A DNA stretch of 64,000 nucleotides from Flavobacterium pisciphilum (GTDB lineage Bacteria > Bacteroidota > Bacteroidia > Flavobacteriales > Flavobacteriaceae): assembly GCF_020905345.1 (NCBI RefSeq), contig NZ_JAJJMO010000001.1:1612001-1676000 (forward strand), written 5' to 3'. The translations under genes were made by a program, and so were the position numbers. This document shows positions 24,812-33,313 of this stretch, one piece after another (the first letter of the stretch is position 1; every line of letters starts with the position of its first letter). The notes under the pieces were generated by a model. It was not told the origin of the DNA and did no database searches. It saw only the letters and a list, made by a program, of their open reading frames with translations.

Positions 24812-25027
24812 ATGGCAATAGAAAAAAACCAAACATACAAAACCACCACAGGATTACTACTAAGAGTCAAAACAGTTCGAAGATCTGGAATGCACACACT
24901 AGAACTCGTTGACGAAAAAGGCAATGCGCTTCCAGAAAGAAAAAACACTGCCGGACACATAATCAAGAAATCCGAAAGAATGTGCTCCGAAGAAACAATT
25001 AAAAGTTATCAAAAAACAAATAACTAA
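24812..25027 (+). CDS. small early phage protein
   Basis: About 71 residues from ATG 24812 (AIEKNQTYKTTTGLLLRVKT); an earlier in-frame ATG at 24755 lies within the preceding gene. The first half looks like a short beta-barrel (KTTTGLLLRVKTVRRSG..TLELVDEKG), the rest is charged. No family recognised. Confidence 0.5.
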   Translation: MAIEKNQTYKTTTGLLLRVKTVRRSGMHTLELVDEKGNALPERKNTAGHIIKKSERMCSEETIKSYQKTNN

Positions 25028-25052
25028 ACTATATCATCCCAAAAAAGATATT

Positions 25053-26243
25053 ATGACAAATTTAAACCCAACTATGGCAATCGAAAAAGAAATCCAAACC
25101 AATTCAATCGACTTTACTCGACCATTAAGCGAATATCCAACAGCTCAGTTTATTGCTGAATTCATCAAATCTGAAGTAAAACCAAAGCATATTTATACCG
25201 AAACATTAAATAACAATGGATTAGTAATCCAGGACGAAAAAGAAAAGTACTTAAAAAACGATGCTTTGAGCCCTTCAATGCTAAAATCAGCTTTAAAAAC
25301 GCCATTGCATTTTGAATATGCAAAAAGCGAAGACAAAGAAGAACTAAAAAAACTAACCGAAACTGCCGACCACTTTAATCTAAGCACGTTTCTACATCAA
25401 GCTATTTTAGAACCAACAAAATTTAGCCGAGTTATAATCGAACCAAGTATCCCCCTAAATACTAATGAAGGAGTTACAAAAGCAATCGAATTCTGGGAGC
25501 AATTAATCACCGAAAGAGGATATGGCGTAATCAAACTACAAGAAACACCATTTGATTTTGTTTTGGAATATTGCCAAAGAACCGTTGCAGAAACATTGGG
25601 CTTGAGTTTAGACAAAATAGATGGAAAACGAGCTTACATCAAAATTCTAAAAAACTGTTCGGATGTAGAACCCGTTACTGAGGAGAATATGGCTAAAATC
25701 AAAATCCTAAAAAAACATTACGACCAATACGGAAACGGAATCTTAAGAAGACTTATACTCCACTCCAAAAGAGAAACATCTGTTTATTATAATGATACAA
25801 AAACAGGTTTAAAACTAAAGGTAAGACCCGATGCCATTCAATTTAAAGAAAACATTGGTGTAGATGCTATTATATCAGTCAAAAGTTCAGCAATCGAAGA
25901 CATCCAAGCCTTTTACAATCAAGCCTCAAGATTGCATTACGATCTACACGAAGCAATGTGCCAAGAAATTGTTTCAAATGCAACAGGACGTGATTTTAAT
26001 ACCACAATAATGGTAATGTTACAAACCGTTGCACCATTTGCAATAGCGATATTCGTTTGGTCAGCCGAAGATATCGAAACAGGAAAACGCAAATACCAAC
26101 TAGCACTCAATAACGCCAAAGAAATAATCGAAAAACAATCTGTAAAAGGATACGAAATTTTATCGCAAGAAAATAACTTAGGCTTAATACAAATGTCTTT
26201 ACCCGCTTGGAATAAACAAGAATTCGTGTCAAGAAACCTATAA
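25053..26243 (+). CDS. RecE/exonuclease VIII-like PD-(D/E)XK nuclease
   Basis: 396 residues. LSPSMLKSALKTPLHFEYA and STFLHQAILEP (about residues 73-125) correspond to the entry motif of exonuclease VIII/RecE C-terminal domains. RPDAI...GVDAIISVKSS (about residues 255-280) supplies the D...(E/D)xK metal-binding core (here D-x-I-x-S-x-K). RecE-type enzymes resect dsDNA 5' to 3' for annealing recombination; no RecT-like annealing partner is recognised nearby. It lies in the rightward early operon. An exonuclease like this is unusual in a Mu-type phage. Confidence 0.7.
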   Translation: MTNLNPTMAIEKEIQTNSIDFTRPLSEYPTAQFIAEFIKSEVKPKHIYTETLNNNGLVIQDEKEKYLKNDALSPSMLKSALKTPLHFEYAKSEDKEELKKLTETADHFNLSTFLHQAILEPTKFSRVIIEPSIPLNTNEGVTKAIEFWEQLITERGYGVIKLQETPFDFVLEYCQRTVAETLGLSLDKIDGKRAYIKILKNCSDVEPVTEENMAKIKILKKHYDQYGNGILRRLILHSKRETSVYYNDTKTGLKLKVRPDAIQFKENIGVDAIISVKSSAIEDIQAFYNQASRLHYDLHEAMCQEIVSNATGRDFNTTIMVMLQTVAPFAIAIFVWSAEDIETGKRKYQLALNNAKEIIEKQSVKGYEILSQENNLGLIQMSLPAWNKQEFVSRNL

Positions 26244-26255
26244 AATAAAACCAAA

Positions 26256-27008
26256 ATGACCTCAGCAACTCAACCCTATTTTCTGCTATATATTGATGAT
26301 TGGATGAACAATACACAATTAAAAATGTGCTCACCAGCGGCACACGGAGTTTTAATTTCAATCCTGTGCATCATCCAAAAAGAAATGAGCTCAAATAAAC
26401 TCATTCTCAAACAAAAGTTCAAGCAAAGCAACAACCAAACAACAAATTTTGCTTTACAAATTGCCAAATTAACAGCTTTTGATTTGCATGAAATAGAAAC
26501 TCCTCTAATAGAGTTGGTTGCCGAGGGAGTTTTAACAATCCAAGAAGATTTCTTGATTTACAAACCAATGCCACGAGATGAAAATAACACCCGAGAAGAA
26601 AACACAAAAGAACTCGTAATTGCACCAAAAAATGAAATTATAATCAAAGAATCAGAAAAAATTGATTTCGAAAAAATAATTTCAATCTTCAATTCCGTCT
26701 GTAACAAACTGCCAGTTGTTCAAAAACTAACGCTTCAGCGAAAATCAGCCATTAAAAACCGAATTTCAGAATCTGGTCTTGCAGGTCTAGGTGATGCATT
26801 CCAGAAGGTAGCGCAAAGCCGATTCTTAAACGGCGAAAATGAACGCGGCTGGACAGCCGATTTTGATTGGATTTTAAAACCTGCAAACTTTATAAAAATT
26901 ATCGAAGGAAAGTATAAAAACACCGAAAATGGAACTAATAAATCAAACGAACAAATCTTTACCGCCGCAATGGACAGCGAGGTTGGAAGAGACTTTAAAT
27001 TTAAGTAA
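26256..27008 (+). CDS. phage replisome organiser-like protein (DUF1376/DnaD-like)
   Basis: 250 residues. The front (YFLLYIDDWMNNTQL...AHGVLISILCII) is the DUF1376/replisome-organiser start. The end motif WTADFDWILKPANFIKIIEGKY is the hallmark of phage DnaD-like/replication proteins. Such proteins open the origin and recruit the host helicase for theta-type replication. Overlaps the next gene by 80 bases. Its presence with MuA/MuB is odd, since Mu replicates by transposition. Confidence 0.7.
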   Translation: MTSATQPYFLLYIDDWMNNTQLKMCSPAAHGVLISILCIIQKEMSSNKLILKQKFKQSNNQTTNFALQIAKLTAFDLHEIETPLIELVAEGVLTIQEDFLIYKPMPRDENNTREENTKELVIAPKNEIIIKESEKIDFEKIISIFNSVCNKLPVVQKLTLQRKSAIKNRISESGLAGLGDAFQKVAQSRFLNGENERGWTADFDWILKPANFIKIIEGKYKNTENGTNKSNEQIFTAAMDSEVGRDFKFK

Positions 27009-27627
27009 GTCTATTATTTCTGGAAATGCGCAAATGGCACTTATCGAAATGAACCTTTCCGTAGAACAGACCCTTTCTAAACCAAACATAAGAACTGTTT
27101 TTAAAAACCAAAACGGAACCATCGGCTTTAGCGTAGTAAATGTACTCGTAAACCGATTCATTAATTCATTTGGTTTTAGCACCAAATTATCCAACGACCA
27201 AATCGAAATTCTAACCGTAGATACTCTCGAAAACTTTAAATACGAAAGCCTCGAAGATATTATAGTCTTTTTTAAAATGGCACGCACCGGGAAGTTTGGC
27301 AGTACAATGAAAGGAGTCGATTCTAATTTAATCTACGGAACATGGTATCCTGCCTATTTAGACCTAAAAGCCGATTTGAGAGAACAGAAGTACTTGAAAG
27401 AAAAAAATGCCTTAAATAGCAAGAAAATCACTTTTGAAGATGTGCAAAAAACATACTCAAAAAATCAAGAAAAAAACTTTGAGAAAAGAGTTATCGCCTT
27501 TGTAGAAGAAATAACAAAAGACATTGACCGCCAGATACTCGAAGATTTAATTATCGATTGGGAAAAAGACCCCGCCCGAAAACCCTATCTCAATATCCTA
27601 AAAAAGAAAAGAATTACAATTAAGTAA
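26929..27627 (+). CDS. early phage protein, possibly DUF6633-like
   Basis: 232 residues. FKMARTGKFG...GVDSNLIYGTWYPAYLDLK (about residues 110-150) is the most conserved-looking part and recalls DUF6633 proteins beside replication genes in Bacteroidetes phages; I am not certain of the family name. The start may be further down, since the first 26 codons overlap the replication gene. It is the last phage gene before host DNA. Confidence 0.5.
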   Translation: MELINQTNKSLPPQWTARLEETLNLSKSIISGNAQMALIEMNLSVEQTLSKPNIRTVFKNQNGTIGFSVVNVLVNRFINSFGFSTKLSNDQIEILTVDTLENFKYESLEDIIVFFKMARTGKFGSTMKGVDSNLIYGTWYPAYLDLKADLREQKYLKEKNALNSKKITFEDVQKTYSKNQEKNFEKRVIAFVEEITKDIDRQILEDLIIDWEKDPARKPYLNILKKKRITIK

Positions 27628-27845
27628 TTCCAAAAAACGAGATTCAAAACCCTAAAACATAATTAAAACAAGGAGCTATTTACTTCATCAGTTCACTACC
27701 CTTACCTCATCAGGAACTGACAACAAATCTGTGTTACTATTAAAAACAACACCCTCATTTGTATCACTCTTATTAAATCACATCAGAAAGTTTAAAAGCT
27801 TGAAAGAAATACTTTTTTTATAAAATTGAAAATTTATTTTTATTT

Positions 27846-27876
27846 AATTGACACAACAACTATATTTGTATCAATT
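27846..27876. promoter_or_regulatory. MarR-family operator and promoter
   Basis: AATTGACAC...GTATCAATT, arms matching at 8 of 9 positions, encloses a -7 box TATATTTG, 24 bp before the MarR gene start. A MarR dimer here would cover the promoter, giving autoregulation of the two-gene operon. Confidence 0.65.
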
Positions 27877-27899
27877 ATAATCATCACAATCAATTTAAC

Positions 27900-28337
27900 A
27901 TGAAAAAAAACAATCCAACAGGAACTGTTCTCTATACAGTTGAGCAGACAATAAAAGAGTATAGAAAGATTTCACAGAAAAACATAAAAAAAATCGTAAG
28001 TGATATAACAGTCGATCAATGTTTGTTACTAATTATGATTAATAAAAATTCTGATTATTCTCAAAAGGAAATAGCCGAATTAATCTTTAAAGACAATACT
28101 TCGATTACTAGAATTATAGAGTTAATGGTAAAAAAGGAGTATCTAACAAGAACAATAAACGAATTAGACAGACGAAAATTCAACCTTGAAATTACAGAAA
28201 AAGGAAAAAAAACAATTGAATTATTAACTCCCGTGATAAACAAAAACAGACAAATTGCTCTTGAAGGATTGTCTGAAGATGAAATTGAATTACTAGATAA
28301 AATGCTAAGCAAAATAATTTCAAACTGCAAAAACTAA
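27900..28337 (+). CDS. MarR-family transcriptional regulator
   Basis: 145 residues with the MarR winged helix: DYSQKEIAELIFKDNTSITRIIELMVKKEYLTRTINELDRRKFNLEIT is the recognition helix plus wing, with the typical D-x-R-x wing tip. Dimer helices at both ends. Its stop is one base before the beta-lactamase-family gene, so the two are co-transcribed. Probably represses the operon until a ligand binds. Confidence 0.9.
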   Translation: MKKNNPTGTVLYTVEQTIKEYRKISQKNIKKIVSDITVDQCLLLIMINKNSDYSQKEIAELIFKDNTSITRIIELMVKKEYLTRTINELDRRKFNLEITEKGKKTIELLTPVINKNRQIALEGLSEDEIELLDKMLSKIISNCKN

Positions 28338-28338
28338 A

Positions 28339-29667
28339 ATGGAAAAAATATATCAAACAACTAGATCAGGAGTATTATTAATATTCCTTCTTATTCCAAC
28401 ACTATTTTTTGGACAAAAAGACATAGCAACCAATCTTGCAAAATACATGCAAGCACAAGTTGATATCAATAATTTTAGCGGAACGGTTATAGTCACAAAA
28501 AACGGTTCGGTTTTATTAAAAAAGGCTTACGGATTGGCTGATTACGAATGGAATATTAAAAACACTGTAGATACCAAGTTTCAGTTGGCATCGGTAACAA
28601 AACAATTTACAGCAACGGCTATTCTTCAATTAGTAGAACAAGGAAAACTATCCCTTGATGATAAACTAAGTAAATTTTTTCCAGATTATCCCAAAGCCGA
28701 TATTGTTACCATTCACATGCTTTTATCTCATTCTTCAGGACTTGCCTTAGGTTTTAAAGAATTGGCATTAACTACCATTTCGACTGATTCGGCATATAAT
28801 GAAATAAAGAAAATACCTTATGAGTTTGCACCAGGAACCAAAAGTGAGTATAGCAATGTTGGATATTATCTATTGGGAAAGATTATTGAAAAAGCATCAG
28901 GTGAAAAATATGCCGTTTATTTAAAGAAAAACATATTTGAAAAAGTAGGAATGAAGAATACAGGAGTCAGTAATAATGATTCGATAATCCCAAAGAAAGC
29001 AAAAGTTTATCATATAACCGAAAACGGATATGTTCATAATCCATATATCAATTGGCAATTTAACCTTGGACATGATGGCGTTTATTCTACCGTTGAGGAT
29101 TTGGCACTATGGGACCAAGCGCTTTATGGAACAACTATCTTATCTTCAGAAATGAAAAAGAAAATGTTTACTTCTTATAACAACCAAAGTTACGGTTATG
29201 GATTTATGGTTAATCCATTTTATAATCATGGTCATCAACTTATTGCACATGATGGTGGTTTCTTTGGAACAATGACTTCCTTTAACCGATTTACTGATGA
29301 CAAGATTTTTGTTGCCGTACTTTCTAATAATGAATCTCCGTCACATATCATCGGTTATGCATTATCTGCAATTGCTTTACAAAAAGAAGTAGAACTTCCG
29401 TACAAACACCATCAAATTAAAGCTGACATTACGCAATATGATAAATATATAGGCAAGTATGGGGAAGTTGAAATAATCAAAAATGGAGAAAAGCTATATT
29501 ATAACAACTCAGAAATGGAACTCTTACCTGAATCAAAAACAAAGTTTTTTAGAGCTGACAATAACGACAGAACTGTAGAATTTATACAAAATAAATCAGG
29601 TATTTACGATTCTATAATTTTGACAAAAGGAGGAGTGAGAGAAATTATAATGAAAAACAAACCATAA
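28339..29667 (+). CDS. serine hydrolase of the beta-lactamase (class C/PBP4*) family
   Basis: 442 residues. Signal peptide (residues 1-25, ending FFGQK). Active-site Ser in SVTK (about residue 84), YSN (about 171), HDGG (about 304). The C-terminal ~90 residues form the extra lipocalin-like domain common in PBP-AmpC-type esterases and D-amino peptidases. It acts on a small amide or ester in the periplasm; substrates of such enzymes range from peptides to beta-lactams, so resistance should not be assumed. Paired with MarR upstream. Confidence 0.85.
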   Translation: MEKIYQTTRSGVLLIFLLIPTLFFGQKDIATNLAKYMQAQVDINNFSGTVIVTKNGSVLLKKAYGLADYEWNIKNTVDTKFQLASVTKQFTATAILQLVEQGKLSLDDKLSKFFPDYPKADIVTIHMLLSHSSGLALGFKELALTTISTDSAYNEIKKIPYEFAPGTKSEYSNVGYYLLGKIIEKASGEKYAVYLKKNIFEKVGMKNTGVSNNDSIIPKKAKVYHITENGYVHNPYINWQFNLGHDGVYSTVEDLALWDQALYGTTILSSEMKKKMFTSYNNQSYGYGFMVNPFYNHGHQLIAHDGGFFGTMTSFNRFTDDKIFVAVLSNNESPSHIIGYALSAIALQKEVELPYKHHQIKADITQYDKYIGKYGEVEIIKNGEKLYYNNSEMELLPESKTKFFRADNNDRTVEFIQNKSGIYDSIILTKGGVREIIMKNKP

Positions 29668-29710
29668 ATACTATTTGTCTATTTCTTTTGCTTAATCTTA
29701 TTTATACAAA

Positions 29711-29746
29711 AATAGCTTATATAAAGAAATCTTTATATAAGCTATT
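29711..29746. terminator. bidirectional terminator
   Basis: Perfect 16-bp stem (aatagcttatataaag / ctttatataagctatt) with a 4-base loop between the converging hydrolase and Trp-rich protein genes. Confidence 0.75.
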
Positions 29747-29764
29747 CTAATCAATATAGTTGTC

Positions 29765-30109
29765 TTACTGCTCCGTAACAGTTTCTTGTACTTTAAGAAC
29801 ATTAGGTCCCATAGCACTTGTAGTTGTCAATTGAATGAAATAAGTATAAGGTCCATTTGGGCTTCTTTCAGCAATGTAAGCACAATTCCATCCTGTGCCC
29901 CATTTTTGTCCTGAATCCCAGTTTTGGTTGTGTTCGTTATCCCAAGACCAAGCTTTAGTTTCTTTTGTAGGATCTGAAGGGAAACCCGCATTATATACGT
30001 GAATTTGCCCTTGTTGTGCTCTAAACGGTGAATTGGTACTCCATCGTAGCCATAAATTTCCACGAGACTCATAAGCCTCTAAGGACCAAGTAAATGTTGA
30101 TTGTGACAT
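29765..30109 (-). CDS. small tryptophan-rich protein of unknown function
   Basis: 114 residues, no signal peptide. Eight Trp, many in short strands (TWSLEAYES, LWLRWSTNS, WSWDNEHNQNWD, KWGTGWN). The layout suggests one small beta-sandwich with a sugar- or lipid-binding face, similar in style to bacterial and fungal lectins or pore-forming small proteins. I recognise no family. It lies after the oxidase operon in the same direction but 227 bases away, so it may have its own promoter. Confidence 0.6.
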   Translation of the reverse strand: MSQSTFTWSLEAYESRGNLWLRWSTNSPFRAQQGQIHVYNAGFPSDPTKETKAWSWDNEHNQNWDSGQKWGTGWNCAYIAERSPNGPYTYFIQLTTTSAMGPNVLKVQETVTEQ

Positions 30110-30245
30110 AATAAAAAGTATTTGGGGATTTCCTACTCGTTTAAGGTTTTTCGGATGCGACCTGTTGTTTCATAATAAAACTATTTTATAGTTAGTTTTA
30201 CAGGGCATCTAAATTAAACAAATATAACATACTGATTATGAGTGT

Positions 30246-30273
30246 TTTTACCTGTTTTTAAAAACAAGTAAAA
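30246..30273 (-). terminator. near-perfect palindrome downstream of the oxidase operon
   Basis: ttttacctgttttt/aaaaacaagtaaaa, 13 of 14 positions paired, no loop, 63 bp after the flavoprotein stop. Could be a terminator or an operator of the Trp-rich gene. Confidence 0.4.
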
Positions 30274-30335
30274 CTACTTCAGTAATTACTTACAGACCAA
30301 ATACTTATACCATATATCAAACCATATATCATTAA

Positions 30336-31406
30336 TTACAACTGTCGTCTTTCCCAAAAAGGATGTTTGTGCCAGCGTTGTTCCGATTGATATTGGTTTT
30401 GTAATAATGCAACTGATTTATTAAACAAAGCCATTTGAGAAGTAATATATTCAGACAATGAATCCGTATTACCATTTAAAGAATCCGAGATTGCATTGGC
30501 AGCATTATGACCACTTACCAGTGCATTTGTAATTCCAAAAGAAGTTAATGGGTCGTAAGTACATAATGCATCACCTACAGCAATCCATTGCTTACCACCT
30601 GGTTTTTCTAATAAAGAAGTTGTGGCGGTTTTAATGCGTACTTCGGTTGTTGAAGAAATTTTTGAAGGAAAATAATTTTTAAGATACTGGGTTGTAGCTA
30701 CTTTATTGAACAACCAATCTTTTAGCAAAACTGACTTTGTAGTATGTAAATCGCTATCCGACATAAAATTGACAATTACCTTATTATTAGCTAGCGGAGC
30801 GGCATACCACCATCCGTCTTCTACTGCCTCTATAAAGGTCATTCCCTTTAAAGATTCCCCTGATTGCTCTGTAATAAAATAATAGGAAGCCAGATTATCG
30901 ATGGTCTGCTTCTTAATTCCCATTTTTTTAGCCACTATTGAAGCTCTGCCACTACAATCGGCTATAAAATCGGCAGTAATTATTTTTGTACTATTATCAG
31001 AATCAGAACAACTTACGATAATTTTATTGTCTTCTTCTATAATGTTGGTAAGTCGGTGGTTTTCTAATAAAACTACACCTCTTTCGATAGCAACATCCTG
31101 AAGCTGTTTTTCAAAAAGCGTACGATTCAAATGCCTTCCGTCGCCGTAAGGTTCATTAAAAAAATAACGCTGGCGGAGCGATGAATCGCCCCACACAACG
31201 TTATTGCCTACATATAAGCTATGGTGCTCAGAAGCCAACACATCTCCCAAACTTAATTTTCGGAAGACGGTATTGGCACTTGGAGCCAATGATTCCCCAA
31301 GTTTAACGGTACTTTCCATATGATTGTTTATTACAACACATGGGATATTATGTTTACGTAATGTTATTGCAGTTGCCAGACCAGCCGGACCTCCACCAAT
31401 AATCAC
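30336..31406 (-). CDS. LodB-like FAD-dependent oxidoreductase
   Basis: 356 residues from a GTG start, 23 bp after the LodA-like stop. GGGPAG at residues 4-9 is the FAD-binding turn; with this start the first strand is short (IIGGG), and an unusual upstream start within the same frame (SISIPVV) remains possible. GDALCTYDPLTSFGI is the second FAD motif and WWYAAPL is typical of the tryptophan-halogenase-like group. In Marinomonas the LodB flavoprotein is needed to form the quinone cofactor of LodA. The neighbour being LodA-like makes that role likely. Confidence 0.8.
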   Translation of the reverse strand: MIIGGGPAGLATAITLRKHNIPCVVINNHMESTVKLGESLAPSANTVFRKLSLGDVLASEHHSLYVGNNVVWGDSSLRQRYFFNEPYGDGRHLNRTLFEKQLQDVAIERGVVLLENHRLTNIIEEDNKIIVSCSDSDNSTKIITADFIADCSGRASIVAKKMGIKKQTIDNLASYYFITEQSGESLKGMTFIEAVEDGWWYAAPLANNKVIVNFMSDSDLHTTKSVLLKDWLFNKVATTQYLKNYFPSKISSTTEVRIKTATTSLLEKPGGKQWIAVGDALCTYDPLTSFGITNALVSGHNAANAISDSLNGNTDSLSEYITSQMALFNKSVALLQNQYQSEQRWHKHPFWERRQL

Positions 31407-31429
31407 TACGGGTATAGAAATTGAAGTTG

Positions 31430-33304
31430 CTATAATTCGTGTCGTTTTAATGGATGACTCTCACGCGGAACTGCTCTTAATAATTTAGCCCCTTCAGTGC
31501 TTTCTCTTTCGGCATGTCTTACCTGTTCCAAAGTAGGATCAATTCCTTTAGGTCCTTCCCTATCAGTTTCTACCCATAAAGTATCAGGCAAAAATTTCGA
31601 TTGAGCATCAAGTTCCTGTTTGGTAATAATACCCAACTGATGCCATTTGGCAACCATATTATTAATACGAGGTACATAATTTGAAGTAAAATCACGCATC
31701 CAATCCACACGATAGGAGAAATGTTTCAACTTCTGCCCTTCGTTTGTAGTCGTTGCTTTTAATCGGTTATAACTATCTGTTGATAATACAGTATTTGGAA
31801 CCCTAACCGACCAGAATGAAGGCAATGGCAAATAGAGAGTAACATCATAACCCGACATACAACTGGCTTCATCCGTTTGCCAAGGCACACCTAACCAACG
31901 TGTAAGCGATCCAGGTCCTGTTCCGTCCAATGGTCCGTTTACTGACAAGGCAATTTCGGGAGTAATGATACCTCCATAATCATCTCTGACTTTTTCATTT
32001 TCAGATAGCACTTTCAAACGAAAAGGCTCTTCCCACATCATAAGGTGTCGGAAAGGCCATGTAATCTCAATTCCGGGATGAAAAGGACCTCCTAAACATT
32101 CTTCTAAAGGGGCTTTTGATAAGGCATCAATCTGTTCGCTTACTGATAATTCTTCAAAAGGAACAACTACTTTTGGTGCTCCAGTAATAAATTTACCTTC
32201 AGACCATAGACGTAGCATTTCATATTGAGTAGCAGTTACTGATAAATCAACAGCTGGCAAATCTTCATAATCACCAAATAAATCACCATAATGAGGAGGC
32301 AACTTGGTAGGTTCATATTCAGTAGATTGATGATCTCTAAACCATTCAAATACTCGTTTTCTCTCTGATTCAAATTGAACATCTGGATTTTCAAGCTGCT
32401 TGATGAACTCAGGGTTATTAAAATCACTTGGAGAATCAGTCCCAAACAATATAAAGAAACCTTCATTAACCCATTGCGTAGTGCTCATTCGGGATAATAT
32501 AGGATAGATATCTTCATAGAAATTTACTGTTTCTTTTGATGTTATCCAGCCTTCCTTTAAATACAAATCTTGAACCACATCCAACATACTTACCACTGGG
32601 AATAATCCCTGTCCAAAATTTGGAGGTGTACAAGCAACAACAGCAGGCTTGGCATCAAATGTTTGTCCACCAATAGTTACCTTGGCTCTTACAACACCAT
32701 CTGATGTATCATCATGCCAGTCATCATTATTCGCAAAAGTTATGGCACGAATATTAAGTCGGGATTCACTATTTCCGTCCCCACCAAAAAATAACAAGCG
32801 TCCTTTGTCATCTGTTTTCAACTCCCCTAAAGAAACTTCCTTATCAAAGAATTTCCCAGTATCCAACTGATATTCTTTTCCAGATATATTCTTACCACTA
32901 ATTATTCTAGGTCCTGGATCAATAACAAGTTGATCTCTTTCTGTACCTGTAATACCTCCATTACGCTTCAAACTCGGAATACTATATTTTCCTAAATCCA
33001 AAGCGTTATTAAACTGATACCATGCCGCTTTTCTATTGGCCACATGCACATTCCATTGAATGGTGACATTAGGTTCAGTATCTAAATTAATTTCATAAAG
33101 TGGATTGTCTTCTTCATCCAACGCATAAATACGGAATAAAGGCACTTGTTTTTTAAACAAATTGTCACCGTCTTTAAAACCACCTTCTGCAACTGGCGCT
33201 ACGCCCGGTAAATCAGAAGCCAGATAATATTCAGGTGAATTTCCAATTCTAGCTATTCCGATTGCTGGATAAATAGCTACTTTTTTTATAATTTTAGTAT
33301 CCAT
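31430..33304 (-). CDS. LodA-like cysteine tryptophylquinone oxidase
   Basis: 624 residues. Starts in the LodA manner (VAIYPAIGIARIGNSPEYYLASDLPG). The Cys in ASCMSGYD (about residue 480) and the Trp in AKWHQLGII (about 552) occupy the positions of the CTQ cofactor-forming pair. LPLPSFWSVRVPN is a conserved block. Family members oxidise amino acids (lysine epsilon or glycine), releasing ammonia and hydrogen peroxide, which makes them antibacterial. No signal peptide. A catalase-fold gene precedes and a LodB-like gene follows, so it is probably one operon. The substrate cannot be told from sequence. Confidence 0.85.
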   Translation of the reverse strand: MDTKIIKKVAIYPAIGIARIGNSPEYYLASDLPGVAPVAEGGFKDGDNLFKKQVPLFRIYALDEEDNPLYEINLDTEPNVTIQWNVHVANRKAAWYQFNNALDLGKYSIPSLKRNGGITGTERDQLVIDPGPRIISGKNISGKEYQLDTGKFFDKEVSLGELKTDDKGRLLFFGGDGNSESRLNIRAITFANNDDWHDDTSDGVVRAKVTIGGQTFDAKPAVVACTPPNFGQGLFPVVSMLDVVQDLYLKEGWITSKETVNFYEDIYPILSRMSTTQWVNEGFFILFGTDSPSDFNNPEFIKQLENPDVQFESERKRVFEWFRDHQSTEYEPTKLPPHYGDLFGDYEDLPAVDLSVTATQYEMLRLWSEGKFITGAPKVVVPFEELSVSEQIDALSKAPLEECLGGPFHPGIEITWPFRHLMMWEEPFRLKVLSENEKVRDDYGGIITPEIALSVNGPLDGTGPGSLTRWLGVPWQTDEASCMSGYDVTLYLPLPSFWSVRVPNTVLSTDSYNRLKATTTNEGQKLKHFSYRVDWMRDFTSNYVPRINNMVAKWHQLGIITKQELDAQSKFLPDTLWVETDREGPKGIDPTLEQVRHAERESTEGAKLLRAVPRESHPLKRHEL

Positions 33305-33313
33305 GATGCTAGC

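Larger units (their letters stand above)
1..27760. mobile_element. Mu-like contractile-tailed prophage (left part outside window)
   Basis: A continuous block of phage genes: fibres, collar, baseplate, tape measure, tube, sheath, lysis, MuB, MuA, S24 repressor, Cro/Ner-like and early genes. The MuA/MuB pair identifies a transposable phage. The right end lies between the last early gene (stop at 27627) and the MarR promoter (27846); I could not pick the exact terminal bases, so the end given is approximate. The left end lies before base 1. No head, portal or terminase genes are seen, so they are either left of the window or missing. Confidence 0.85.

Noticed and set aside
28339..29667. Antibiotic resistance gene
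   Set aside because: The fold is the beta-lactamase/PBP4* family, but long members with a C-terminal domain are mostly esterases or peptidases; resistance cannot be claimed from sequence.
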